Assembly (NCBI GenBank): GCA_904066235.2 | Contig: CAJFCV020000006.1 | Coordinates: 6,448,001 to 6,512,000, forward strand | Source: Bursaphelenchus xylophilus | Taxonomy: Eukaryota > Nematoda > Chromadorea > Rhabditida > Aphelenchoididae | DNA: 64,000 nt | Reading direction: 5' to 3' | Part shown: piece by piece, positions 11,298 through 22,466 of the stretch | Position numbering within the stretch: the first letter of the stretch is position 1 | Layout of the letters: every line of letters begins with the position of its first letter | Made by a program: the position numbers and the translations under genes | Notes under the pieces: model-generated | Databases searched by the model: none | Told to the model about the DNA's origin: nothing | The model's input: only the letters and a program-made list of their open reading frames with translations

Positions 11298-12161
11298 CAA
11301 GGGCTCGGCAAAACCTCATCCCCTGGTTTTATCTTGAAACATATACCATTCGAAAGAGCGTAAAAAAATGATCTAGGATCACCTTGAATTAGCTGCTATT
11401 ATCCACTTACGGGCTGGCTAGCGGGCATTTTTTAAAATTTCCAAATTGGATTTTGGAACTCTTCTGAGACGTGAACGAGATCGAAGAATCACTTTTCATA
11501 TAAATATTAGTCATTTATGAGGTTGAACGCTTCAACCTATGTCAAAAAATACAAAAGGTTTTCTGAGTTTGAGACATTCAGGTTGATGTACTCAATGAGT
11601 GATTGCGCGATGTTTTAGGTCCTGTAACTCAAGACAAACGAAGATGTTCCAAACATGTAAAACATTTTCAGACTCAATTTTTACGTACTTTCCGTTAGCG
11701 GGCATTCCTAGTAAAAATATGAAAGCCTTCGAAAGTTTCAACCACCCAGGATGTCCCACTACAAGGTCAAAGAGGCCAAAATAAAAAAAAACGAAAAAGT
11801 TGTAGTTTTTTCTTTTAAAATGGACCTGAGTATACGCAAAAGTCTAGTCAAAAATTAAACATAACTTTCTGACTCTATTTGTTCCATACTAGCCAGAAAA
11901 ATAAAAAAATTCAAAAGAGGATTCGAACCTGCTTCGCAGGTCCTTGAGCAGCGCCTTTCCCCACTAGGCCACCGAAGCACTGCTTCGGTTTGCTTTTGAA
12001 ACCGATCGCGTTTGTTTTCTCCAAAGAAGGGTGATACTAGCCTAGAACTAAAAAATTCTCGCTAGCCAGCGCGTAAGTGGATAATAACCAATTTTTTACG
12101 CTCTTTCAAATGGTATATGTTTCAAGGAAAAACCAGGGGACGAGGTTTTGCCGAGCCCTTG
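11298..12161. mobile_element. Fold-back element A with tRNA-like module
   Basis: Terminal inverted repeats of about 125 and 100 bp (11298-11423 and 12060-12161). The outer ends read CAAGGGCTCGGCAAAACC inward on both sides, followed by a conserved CCTGGTTT and ATACCATT(C/T)GAAAGAGC block. The same outer words occur in element B, so the two are one family. There is no protein coding capacity. A tRNA-like sequence lies inside at 11918-11978. Confidence 0.75.
11918..11978 (-). pseudogene. tRNA-like module of element A
   Basis: On the minus strand the order is GCTTCGGTGGCCTAGTGGGG (A-box-like), a loop region, then GGTTCGAATCC (B box). The T stem pairs poorly and the 3' acceptor strand does not match the 5' strand, so this is a decayed tRNA or tRNA-derived promoter rather than a working tRNA gene. 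Confidence 0.55.
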
Positions 12162-12795
12162 TTAGGTACGAAAAATATGATCGTGATAATTGAATTTGCC
12201 CCATACCTGTTGGACACCAGCTGTAGTTATGAAATAAATGTAGGATGTCTAATTTAGAAACGTTGAGATGGAGGAGCACGGCTTAAGCGCATGCTGTCTA
12301 CCGAAATGTAACCAAGAATGTGAAGAATGCTTTCTGTCCTGCCAATGAGAACTTATTTTTTCATGACTAGTCTTTGTCTGCTTTGATTTTTTGTCCCTGA
12401 TAATATCCACGATAAAAATAAATAATATATTTATTAAGAGGCGACTTTTGTAAAACAATTCCCGTAACAAACGTCGGACATAGGATTTCAAGCCCCCTGG
12501 TATGGTAAGTCTACGTGTTCACTGTGTGGGCTTAGCTTGTCTGACCTTGCAATGGACATTTATCCGGATCATGTCGGCCACGTTCGGGAGATATGTCCTT
12601 AGGCACAGATTTTGACGCGTCTCTTCCTCAGATCCCTGAAAGAGCAGAACGCATAAATGACAACGCATCTGTAGGTTATCTACCGTGCTGAGTATTTTTG
12701 TATCTGAAAGTTTTTTTATCGCAGTGCTGTAAAGTACCATAGTGATAAGGTATGAAATTTCGCGACCTTTAATGTACAAGGGATCGGCAAAACTT

Positions 12796-12950
12796 GTCCG
12801 TTCGTCAAGTCGTTGGAGTGGTATGCACTCTGAGAAAACAAAAGTTCACATTGCACCGTGCAATAGGCTTTTTCGGGCTGTCGCTCACACCCTGACTTTT
12901 CTTGCACAGTTCACGTCGCCGAAATCACTCTAGCGGCTTCGCGAACGGAC
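12796..12950. mobile_element. Small MITE-like insertion in the left arm of element B
   Basis: Bounded by GTCCGTTCG and CGAACGGAC. The sequence is absent from the matching place of the right arm (around 14945-14955), which reads straight through. Flanking ACTT/TACTTG looks like a short target duplication. Confidence 0.6.
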
Positions 12951-13496
12951 TAGTACTTGCGCCCTGGTTTCATAACCAGGTCGTTTTGGCCGCAATTGAC
13001 CCCCGTTTTATAAAAGGATCTATGCCCTATGGCAAATTGGGTAGCTAATTTTCTTGCGATGTAAACTATGTTTAAAAGACGATTTTTGGCTCGCTGCGTC
13101 AGCGGTGGACATAGGAAAAAATCGATTTTGAGTTTTTTGCATAAAAATGACCGTCGACATGTGCTAAGGAAAAGCGAACAACAGTTTTTCTTAATTCTGC
13201 CCGGAAGGCATAAATTTGCTTAAATTTGTCTTTTTTGGAATTTTCGACCTGGTGAAGTCATAGAAAGAGCAAATCACCCAAAATTTTGCTTGTGTACGTT
13301 TTCGACCTTTAGGAATTCATTTTTTTGAAAATTAAGTCTCTCAGATTACTGTAACATAGGCATATTGTAATCCGGTCGATAAAAATCGACCGTAACTCCT
13401 TCGTATCAAAAATCCCACAGGATTTTATTTCAGATTCGGAATCAGCATAAAATTCTGCATATTATACACATAATGTGAGGTCATAACTCCAGGGGG

Positions 13497-13570
13497 GAGA
13501 TCGCGTAGTATATTGGATTTTGGCAAAAAGTACGTTTGAAAGGTCGCGGGTTCGATCCCCGCTTGGTGCA
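13497..13570 (+). pseudogene. tRNA-like module, left arm of element B
   Basis: GCGGGTTCGATCCCCGC forms a perfect T arm with a B box, followed by TTGGTGCA like a tRNA 3' end. The 5' half (GATCGCGTAGTATATTGGAT) has an A-box-like stretch, but the acceptor stem does not pair. An inverted copy lies at 14396-14469. Confidence 0.55.
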
Positions 13571-14395
13571 AATATTGAAAACACGGAGGAAATCGCGTTT
13601 AATGGACACCTAGGGGTTATATGAGATACACTAAGCAATTTTAAACATTAATACATATCTAATTGCGATTAAAACTGATTTTATATAATCTTTGGAGACT
13701 GAATATGCAAAAAATGAAATTGCTTCAAACCGCTTGAAATTGGCAACACTTATTCTAGGGTCCATTGTAAGAAACTTTTGTGTTAACTTTTTTTGGCAGA
13801 TCACCGTACCATGGATTACTGTAGCATTAAACGTGTCCTGATTAACAGCAATTTTCTTCAGAATTCTTGCATAAAATATTAAATCGTTTTAATTAGTCGT
13901 TTTAGACAGCGAAAAGATCCACTTTCTATATATGAAAGAAAATTCGACCTTAATTGCAACGGGTCTTGATGTCATAATCAATTGGTGAAAGTGCGTCAAA
14001 TAACTCGGCCATTCCAAACGGTACAGCCATAAAAATTTTTTTGTACACAAGAAAACCCTTTCTTAACCATTCTGAGCACAATGATGACAATCCGACTTCT
14101 ATGCGCCATGTGGTACACGAAAAACCAAATAAGGTTTAATGTTGCAGTAATCCATGGTACGGTGATCTGCCAAAAAAAGTTAACACAAAAGTTTCTTACA
14201 ATGGACCCTAGAATAAGTGTTGCCAATTTCAAGCGGTTTGAAGCAATTTCATTTTTTGCATATTCAGTCTCCAAAAATTATATAAAATCAGTTTTAATCG
14301 CAATTAGATATGCATTAATGTTTAAAATTGCTTAGTGTATCTCATATAACCCCTAGGTGTCCATTAAACGCGATTTCCTCCGTGTTTTCAATATT

Positions 14396-14469
14396 TGCAC
14401 CAAGCGGGGATCGAACCCGCGACCTTTCAAACGTACTTTTTGCCAAAATCCAATATACTACGCGATCTC
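14396..14469 (-). pseudogene. tRNA-like module, right arm of element B
   Basis: Reverse-complement copy of 13497-13570, with the T arm and B box intact. It confirms that the module belongs to the element and was not inserted once by chance. Confidence 0.55.
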
Positions 14470-15285
14470 CCCCCTGGAGTTATGACCTCACATTATGTGT
14501 ATAATATGCAGAATTTTATGCTGATTCCGAATCTGAAATAAAATCCTGTGGGATTTTTGATACGAAGGAGTTACGGTCGATTTTTATCGACCGGATTACA
14601 ATATGCCTATGTTACAGTAATCTGAGAGACTTAATTTTCAAAAAAATGAATTCCTAAAGGTCGAAAACGTACACAAGCAAAATTTTGGGTGATTTGCTCT
14701 TTCTATGACTTCACCAGGTCGAAAATTCCAAAAAAGACAAATTTAAGCAAATCTATGCCTTCCGGGCAGAATTGGGAAAAACTGTTGTTCGCTTTTCCTT
14801 AGCACATGTCGACGGTTATTTTTATGCAAAAAACTCAAAATAGATTTTTTCCTATGTCCCGGGTCCATTACGGGCTGACGCAGCGAGCCAAAAATCGTCT
14901 TTAATGCTCTTTCAAATGATATATCTTTTGTCATGAAACCAGGTGGCAAGTATTTGCCGATCCCTTGTAAACGAAAGGTTGCGAAATTTATACCTTATCA
15001 CTATGGTACTTTACAGCGCTCCGATCAAAAAACTTTCAACTACAAAAATACTCAGCACGGTCGATAACCTACAAATGCGTTGTCATTTATTCGTTCTAGC
15101 TCTTTCAGGGATCTGAGAATGAGACACGTCGAAATCTGTGCCTAAGGGCATATCTCCCGAACGTGGCCGACATGATCCGAATAAATGTCCATTGAAGGTC
15201 AGACAGGCCATAGGCACACAGTAGTCATGTAGCCTGGCGATTCCGAAGGAGGTCCAAAATACAGTGCGGGTCATAATAATAACCG

Positions 15286-16245
15286 CAATTTGAAATGATT
15301 GTAACTTTTGTTGTTGTTCACAGAAATGTGTCATATTTGGCACTTATATGCATCAGTGTACTAGAAATGATGCGCCAAAAAAATTATTTTGAAAAGATTC
15401 CGTATTTTGGAAAAAAGCTGCAAAAACCAAAATTTTGGTACTTTCTTTGTCGCAAAATTAAATATAACCGCACTTTGAGGTATTAGCCTAATGAAAACAC
15501 AGAATATGAATAGCTAATGTTTAGTTATGCTTGCTGAAGCCTTAATAACGTCCATAACACGACTGGGAACCCCATGGACAAACTTTTTTAGGCGTATCCT
15601 GACCAATATTGTTCCTGAATCGGAAAACGGCAGACTTTCGCTCAGATACGTCAGAATACTGCTTGTTGTGGCGGTATGATTAACGAGCCAAGAGGCCCCA
15701 CAAGTTTTCTGTCGGTTTTAAATTCAAGGAATATGCGAGCTGTTAAGGGAACTGGTTGTCGACCTGCTATGGTGGACGTGGGCATTCTAAAACTGAAAGT
15801 GTAGCCTGGTTGCCAGTACGGTACCGAATGTTTTCCTAAGACTTCTTGGTACTCAAGACTATTCTTTTGAATTGCTGTGGCCGCCGACGGAGGAGCCCTT
15901 GCTTCTTTGAAGGCGCCTCAAATCATCAACGAGCCACCTCTATAATCACGGCATGAGAAGTAACGCGATTCGCTTTTAATGTCATTCCATTGATATGTAA
16001 AACCATCAGTTCTTTCGCACGATTACGCAATCTACAAGGAGTATGGTACTGCAACGGTCAAACGTCGGTTTCAGCGACCTTTGACTAATCAACCTGTCTT
16101 TCTTTTCCAAAATACGGAAACTTTTCAAAATAATTTTTGACCCGTCATTTCTAGTACATTGGTGCATATTGGTGCCAAATATGCCACATTTCTATTGACA
16201 ACTACAAAAGTTACAACCATTTTTAAAGAACGGTTATAATTATGA
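15286..16245. mobile_element. Decayed Tc1-type transposon
   Basis: About 150-bp inverted repeats at 15286-15440 and 16090-16245 (CCGTATTTTGGAAAA, CACATTTCT and TTGTAACTTTTGTTGTTG with their complements). Between them lies a broken transposase (next entry). It abuts element B on the left and the GPCR gene's 3' end on the right. Confidence 0.75.
15530..15790 (-). pseudogene. Tc1-type transposase remnant
   Basis: The minus strand reads, through frameshifts and stops, LAYSLNLKPTENLWGLLAR, the relic of the SPDLNPIENLWG block around the second catalytic residue of Tc1-type DDE transposases. Downstream come KQYSDVSE and, in another frame, KKFVHGVPSRVMDVIKAS, which matches the family C-terminus. At least one frameshift and several stops make it inactive. 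Confidence 0.75.
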
Positions 16246-16374
16246 CTCACACTGTACTGTTCCCGACGAAGCGCCCACCTTGCAAAAATCGTCTCTTAAA
16301 GATGCAAGTACCCGTACAGTATGAGTTTTCAGGAAATGTTTGGCTGATGTGGATCTACAATACGATATTGAGAA

Positions 16375-19084
16375 TTAAAAAACAAAAGGCTTTTCAGAAG
16401 GGGAATCGCAGTAATCCGTGGTGTCGGTTCGACCTGTAAAAATAGAGAACCGGGATAACATAGTTCTGGTCCGGGAATGGATCGGCGAATCGAGGCCGTA
16501 CGAGTCCAAACTGGAATTCCCAATCGAATCCAATTGGCGAAGGCAAGGCTTCTGATCAGCTTTGAAGACCGAAGGGACCGGATTTCTCCTTGGTCCGAAG
16601 GCCAAGGCCGAGCTGGCCAAAGCGGTAGTGCAAGCTGCTGCTGTTCCCATTCTGCCTGGTTGGCATGCTCTATTCTAAAAAATATTGTTTAGACTTTTTG
16701 GACTAATACTATACTTATTTTTGCACAACTTACCTGTTGCGTTGAGTCCACCACCGCACAGAGAGCGCCGCTTTTCATCTCACGCAAGGCAAAGTTAAAT
16801 ACTTTGACCATTGTTTTCTGAATATTGGATGAGCTTATTTGCTGGAAGTTAGCGCCCGGCCATCTGAAATATAGAAATAATTGATTAATTATCCGTAATT
16901 ATGAATGACTAAGAGATGTTTGTTGCTTCGTCGAAGTGACGTGTTAATCCCTGCATTCCTAGATGGGTCTAACGAGTTTTCGAAAGTCCTATTTGAGATT
17001 GGGGAATATTTTTTTGGCGGTTTCCTTTTTTCATTATGGTTCTTACTTGTTAACGGCGTAATTGTTGATGGATGACATTAAGGTGTCCCTAACCAACTTC
17101 CATTGTTCCGCCCCACAATAATTGTTCACTTCGAAATGATTATATCCAATCTGGCGACACAAATCCTTCCATTCGACCACCGAGAAGTTCTTGGACGTCA
17201 GTGCGAAGAGGACCTCCTCTGCAATAATAATTGCCATGATTAAGAATAATACTGTACTTGTTTACAAAACGAAGGTATTTAAAAACAGACTTGCGGTAAT
17301 CTTATCGTTTAGATTTAAGGACCTACCTATGGCGTTTGCTAAAAGGACACCATGACGCTGTAGTCGGGCTTGTTGGAGCTGATGCTTCTCAAGGCCTTCC
17401 TTCCCTTTCAAAGTCTTGTTTTCATTCAGATCAGAACCAATCAAAGCATTTGCAATCTGGGGATTCTCTCGGCATAACTGAAATGCAAAATATTATTTAA
17501 TCTTTTTAAATAATTGTTATTGTATAAACTCACAACAGTCAGTAATTCTGTGCTGATTTTATATTTGTGAGCAGAGAATCTTGACAACAACAATTCCGCG
17601 ATCTCCTGATCTATGGCCACAGTCTTACTGCTGTTACCCAAGGTCGTGATTGTAATGTTCGAGTATTTTTTATGCTGTAATTAAATTACATTTATTGTCT
17701 CTTAAAAAGTCGAAACAAGAAAGAATGTAAACCTACTCCCATGATTCGTGGCCAATGATAAAAGATGAGCCAATTGGTGGCGGAATGGAGGGCCAGCAGC
17801 ATGTTGGAGAGGTCGGTCAGATAAAGCGACCGGATGTACTGCTCGATGTCGATCTCCGTTTGTTGACTGCTCGTCTTCCCACCATAACCCATGACTTCCA
17901 TAAGCACTGTGTTCACCATGTAGAGGGTATTACACATGATGAATTTAATATTCAACAAGGTTAACATATAATGAATATTCCTACGAGCATGGATGGTTTG
18001 AGACCCAACAGTCCTTCGGGAAAAAATCTGGAGCGTTCTGATGGTTAAACAAGCGATGGCGATGATGGGAAGAGGGGCTCGGAAGATGATATCCGGAATC
18101 AGATGGACTACTGTAAGGAAATTGGGATTACACAAAAGAGTGGGAGTAGAAAGCTGGAAGATTACTTACAAATCGCGTAATACTGGTTATTGACGACAGG
18201 GAGAGTGGAGATCATCGTCCTGACCTCGAAGCCCGAGGGCGTGAACTCGTAACAATCTTTCAATTCCCTCTCGAAAGGGACCACCACCATATTTAAAAGA
18301 AATGCCCCCAGGGCAATTCCGGCACAAATTGCGCGAACGGAGAACTGAGCATTGCGGGTCCGCTGTTCCAACGGCTTGCTGACAGCTGTATAGCGTTCGA
18401 TTGTAATCGCCAGTACTTGCCATATTGTTCCAGTCACGCAGAAACTGGCAAAAGGTTGAAAGAAGTACAAAAGATATGCAATTATCCCGACAAACGGCAT
18501 GATCCCGTGATACAATGATATGATCCCGTAGGTCGACAAACAGCACAACAATAGGGCCATGTCCCACATACACAGCATGGTCAAGTGACAGGCCAATCGA
18601 CGAGAGAAATATCTGGACTTGTGGATCTGGAATTAGAGTGACATTAAACATGTTTGCGGATTTATGCTCATCCAGAAATGTAATCCAAGATTGTAAGTAG
18701 CTTATGTCTGGTTTTACTTACTTGATAAACGAACATCGAGTTCCCAAGAAGGCCAAATGTGGCCAACAAACAGGTTATTATTCCATTTACAACAAAACTG
18801 AACTTGGCGTAACTGAAATTGGAGTCATAAACAGTTGAATTTTACTAAAATTACGTTAAAAATGGATCCAAGTGGCATCTTAATGATTTAAATTTAAAAC
18901 AAAATTAAAAGAAAACTTACTTCTCGAGTTGCAACAACACATTTCTTGCTTGTTCATCGTCTTCGGCGGTTGTTTTGTAGAACATAATCAGGTCGAAACA
19001 CCAGGATTCTGCTGGTGGGGGCTCCAAGAACAGGTCATCTGGGACCGGGTTGGAGCCTGACTCATTTGACCCGAGCTCGGCCAT
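16375..19084 (-). CDS. Neuropeptide-type GPCR (FMRFamide-receptor-like) with a long C-terminal tail
   Basis: Class A seven-helix receptor. Exons 19084-18921, 18812-18722, 18626-18170, 18110-17737, 17674-17534, 17477-17327, 17218-17047, 16863-16734 and 16674-16375 join in phase to about 659 residues. The receptor proper covers residues 1-362: glycosylatable N-terminus (SNESGSN), TM1 with LLGNSMF, ERY box ITIERYTAVSKPLEQRTR at the end of TM3, and TM7 LLALHSATNWLIFYHW, where NPxxY is replaced by NWLIF as in many invertebrate peptide receptors. The tail of about 300 residues continues in five more exons. It contains a possible helical bundle (VEWKDLCRQIGYNHFEVNNY) that faintly recalls a death domain. 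The last exon is open in two frames; the Ser/Leu/Asp-rich one was chosen. The ATG lies about 23 bp behind a TTTCAG, probably a spliced-leader acceptor. Confidence 0.85.
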
Positions 19085-22000
19085 GTCCCCGACCCCCAAT
19101 CTTCTGAAACCCGAGGTTATGAGTCTTCAAGAAACGCGTCGTTTCCTCGTTCTCACGCCCTTTCCCATTTGAAGGACTTACTGCCCTTAGGGGGTAGATC
19201 GGCCCGCCTTTTCGAATAATCACTGGGAAACAGGAATTATCATTTCTCGGGGATTAAGGGATATCCAGACAAGAATGGAGAATTTCTACAGTGTTTCGGC
19301 AGACGGGGGAATGTGGTGATGATGTTAGACCCTTATTGTTTGATAAAAGTTGCATTAAGAAGGTGTTAGTAATGTTTACCGCATTTGAAGAATCGTATAA
19401 TCGACGAGATGTCTGAATGGAACAAGCCAATGACAAGTTTTTCAATCCGATCCGTAAACAACGCCCCCTCAACTGGCCATCAAACTCGATTATTGGGGCA
19501 TAGACGAAATCCCGGAAAACATCCCGGAACTGCGCGAACCTGCAACACTTGTGTCGAAAAAGTGGATTATGAGCCGGGCAAAAGCCCGCCGTTCTCTTGA
19601 ACGGCCCTCAGGGCACAAATTTTATTTTTAGTCACGCCCAAAAAGAAAAACTTTCAATTATGCAAATGAACGCGCGAAACCCGAGGCTGGCCGGCCCTTC
19701 TGAACATGAAATCCAGAAAGACGGGCTCTTTGCCTGGATCAGCCGTCAACGCTCCTCAATACTAATTAAGGCCAGGCCCGACAGTTCTCGACAAGTGCAA
19801 AGAAGAAGAGACATCAATGCAAGATGCCCTGAGGGCAGGATACGGAAAGACAAATTGTTACCAAACACAACAATACTTATCTAAATGAGTTCCAAGTGTA
19901 CCCCCACCCATCCTTTAAGGTGCTATGTGTATCTTGTTTGAATTTGTAGACATTAAAGGATTTCCCCATCTTTTATCTTGTCCCATAAAATATTCAAAGT
20001 AAAAATACAGTAATAACCGTATCTAAAAATAAACTTTTAACACTTTTAAGGAATGCAACGCTCACAGTTGATGGCAAAAATATTTTTTTAGTTAAAAGTC
20101 ATTGGAAAAATGTTAGACTGAAGAGATTCTCGCAAGATCTTTATCAGATATTACAAATAACAAGTGTCAAAAGTAATCATTATGAAACTTTCACGAGGGA
20201 AGTCGTTCTAATCGCAAGTGGGCTTAAGCACGAGACGGGTATATCTGATGCCGAATGCTCAAAACTGTGTAAGGTGAAACTCATTTTTTGGAATGACCGC
20301 GGATTTCGCAAAAATCGGCCAATAAGTTTGACCGAAAAAGCGCACTGAGTAGTCTGAAAAACCCTTCGAACAAAGGTTACCTCCAATCGCTTCCCATACT
20401 ATACCAATTGGATTCCATACTGTACGAAGCAGATAAAAATGCAGGTTAAAAAGTGTCGAATTGATGTTTTATGACTACTCTTGCGACCTAGGGCGTGACC
20501 AGTCCTGTTGGTCGTTCGAAATCCTCTTGAGAAAAAAAGGGCAGGGATATTATACTAGCAGACATCCAGAAGCATAAGGACTGAACTTTATATTTCACCT
20601 TTGTCATTAATTTGCCGCAATGAAGATATCAAAAAAGGACAATGCAAGTCTAAGGCAGTAGTCCCTATATTTCTGAGAATATAAAAATATAGATTTATCT
20701 TCACCATCAAACCTTGTTCATTAAAGTTTATTCATAAAATTGACGGTCTCAGATGGAAAAAGGTAAAAGCATTTAGAAATTTGTATCCCAAGGCCATATA
20801 AATATCCATTCTTACTACTACAATTACTCAAAACGAACTTGTAGATGCATAAAACCATTGTACAAAAAATATTAGTATTCAGAAAAAAAAAAATAATTCA
20901 AGTCCTGGAAATTAATCTCAAAGTAAGGCTTTTCAGATTCTTTCCAGTTAAATCGATGAATGAAGTAATCAGAGGAGCACACAAAGACTTTAAAAGCCCC
21001 TCAAATGACGACTTATTACACTGAGATTTCTCTGGCAAGGGCTTGCCGTGAAAGTTTAACGCAGTTCTGGTCTTACAGGGAAATGTTGTTTCAGGTATTG
21101 ACATCATTGGCAATAACTATTCACTTCTACCGCACTTTTCACATACACTTTGAGGAAGTTTGACTGGAGTAATTGGCCACAAAAAGAGTACCGACAATTA
21201 CTGCAAACAAAGCCAATCACCAGTTTTTCTAATGCGAAGTCAGGCTTCAGAAGGGAGAATCCGTTGTAATTCGTGGTTCGAATGACAATCAGATTCCGGA
21301 GAAGGAAGGAAGGGCGTGGGCCAGAGCCACTTCTCTATAGGTATCATTGCCTCAAGTCTCTGTAATTCTTACGCATAATCAAATTCAAAGCATTCGCTAA
21401 AGATTTACGTAAGAAGATACGCAAAGGTCTGCGGGATTGTAACAAAACGGCCAAAATTACTGCAGAAAGAGTTAGTTTGGACATTAAAAGATGACAATGG
21501 CCTTGTTGAGAGTCGACGAGATAAACGTATTCTATTGTTACGAGTAATCGAGAGATTAGATAAAAAATGTCACCCTCAGGGATTGCACGCACATCAGGGG
21601 TCCTATTCGAATACATATTTAAGGAATATTCAACAAGATAAAGTTATTTCGGACTAATCCCCTCCTGTCTCAACATCAAGACTTACTCTATTTACGACAT
21701 CTTTTTATAACATAATCGTAAGAAAAGGTTGTGGTAAATATATTTGAAAAATGTGAAAAAATCTTCACAAAAAACATTTAAACAGGAAGACGGAGACAGT
21801 GCTAGTCATTACTGGCTGTTAAGGACTGAGTCCGGATTAAATGTAAGGGCTGCCCATTTCGAATCCTAAAACCCTTCAAAAAGAGATTTAAACAAATTTA
21901 TAAATATTCAAACAGAGCCAAAAAAGTTTGGACATAAGGCCAAATGAGATTCTTGTTCTAGGAATTTGGATATTAATTTAAATTGAAGGCCAGTAATGTA

Positions 22001-22466
22001 AGATCGTTGAAAAAATACCGTAAACAAATTCCTCCACTTTATTGTCTTGGGCTGGAAAAAAAAAGAATAAAAATGTCTTCAATTTTCAACAAATATGACC
22101 TGAATGTATAGGATGTGTTCCTGACTCAAACACGCGATGGTTACAATTAATTAAACATAAAGAGAGCCAAATGTAAAACTTGCTCTACAACTCTCGAAAT
22201 AACCCTAGTCCAAAAACAAAATTGTTTGAATTGTCATCACGCAGCCATACTGTAAACAAAAGACCGGTTTAATGTGGCCAGACTCCTAGCCATGCCCAAA
22301 CATGTCCTTGATGACGGTTCAATATTTCCTTCAAGAATTGCTGCTATTCTCTCTGAGATTTTATTTTTTATTTGCCTTTTCCAGTGCTGGCTGTGGATAA
22401 ATAATCTTCCGAATCCTTTCAATTCTGATACGACTCTCCTATTCGGGTGACAAAGAACAATAACAA
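19085..22466. other. 3.4 kb intergenic region, no supported gene
   Basis: Mostly A/T-rich and without recognised repeats. The stretch at 19590-19830 is richer in coding-like words but has no splice pattern. The proximal part should hold the promoter of the GPCR gene. Confidence 0.45.

Larger units (their letters stand above)
12511..15232. mobile_element. Fold-back element B, 2.7 kb palindrome with two tRNA-like modules
   Basis: The left arm (about 12511-13833) and the right arm (about 14130-15232) are reverse complements over most of their length, with scattered differences. Matching blocks include GAGATATGTCCTTAGGCACA with its partner near 15150, AGCACATGTCGACGG, CTATGCCTTCCGGGCAGAATT, and TCCATTGTAAGAAACTTTTG with its partner at 14185. 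The arms share the outer words of element A (AAGGGATCGGCAAA, CCAGG, CTCTTTCAAATGATATAT). A 155-bp insertion splits the left arm. No transposase reading frame was found. Each arm holds one tRNA-like copy in opposite orientation. Confidence 0.85.

Noticed and set aside
19385..19884. Two adjoining plus-strand frames upstream of the GPCR
   Set aside because: No splice pattern, no domain; probably promoter sequence of moderate GC.
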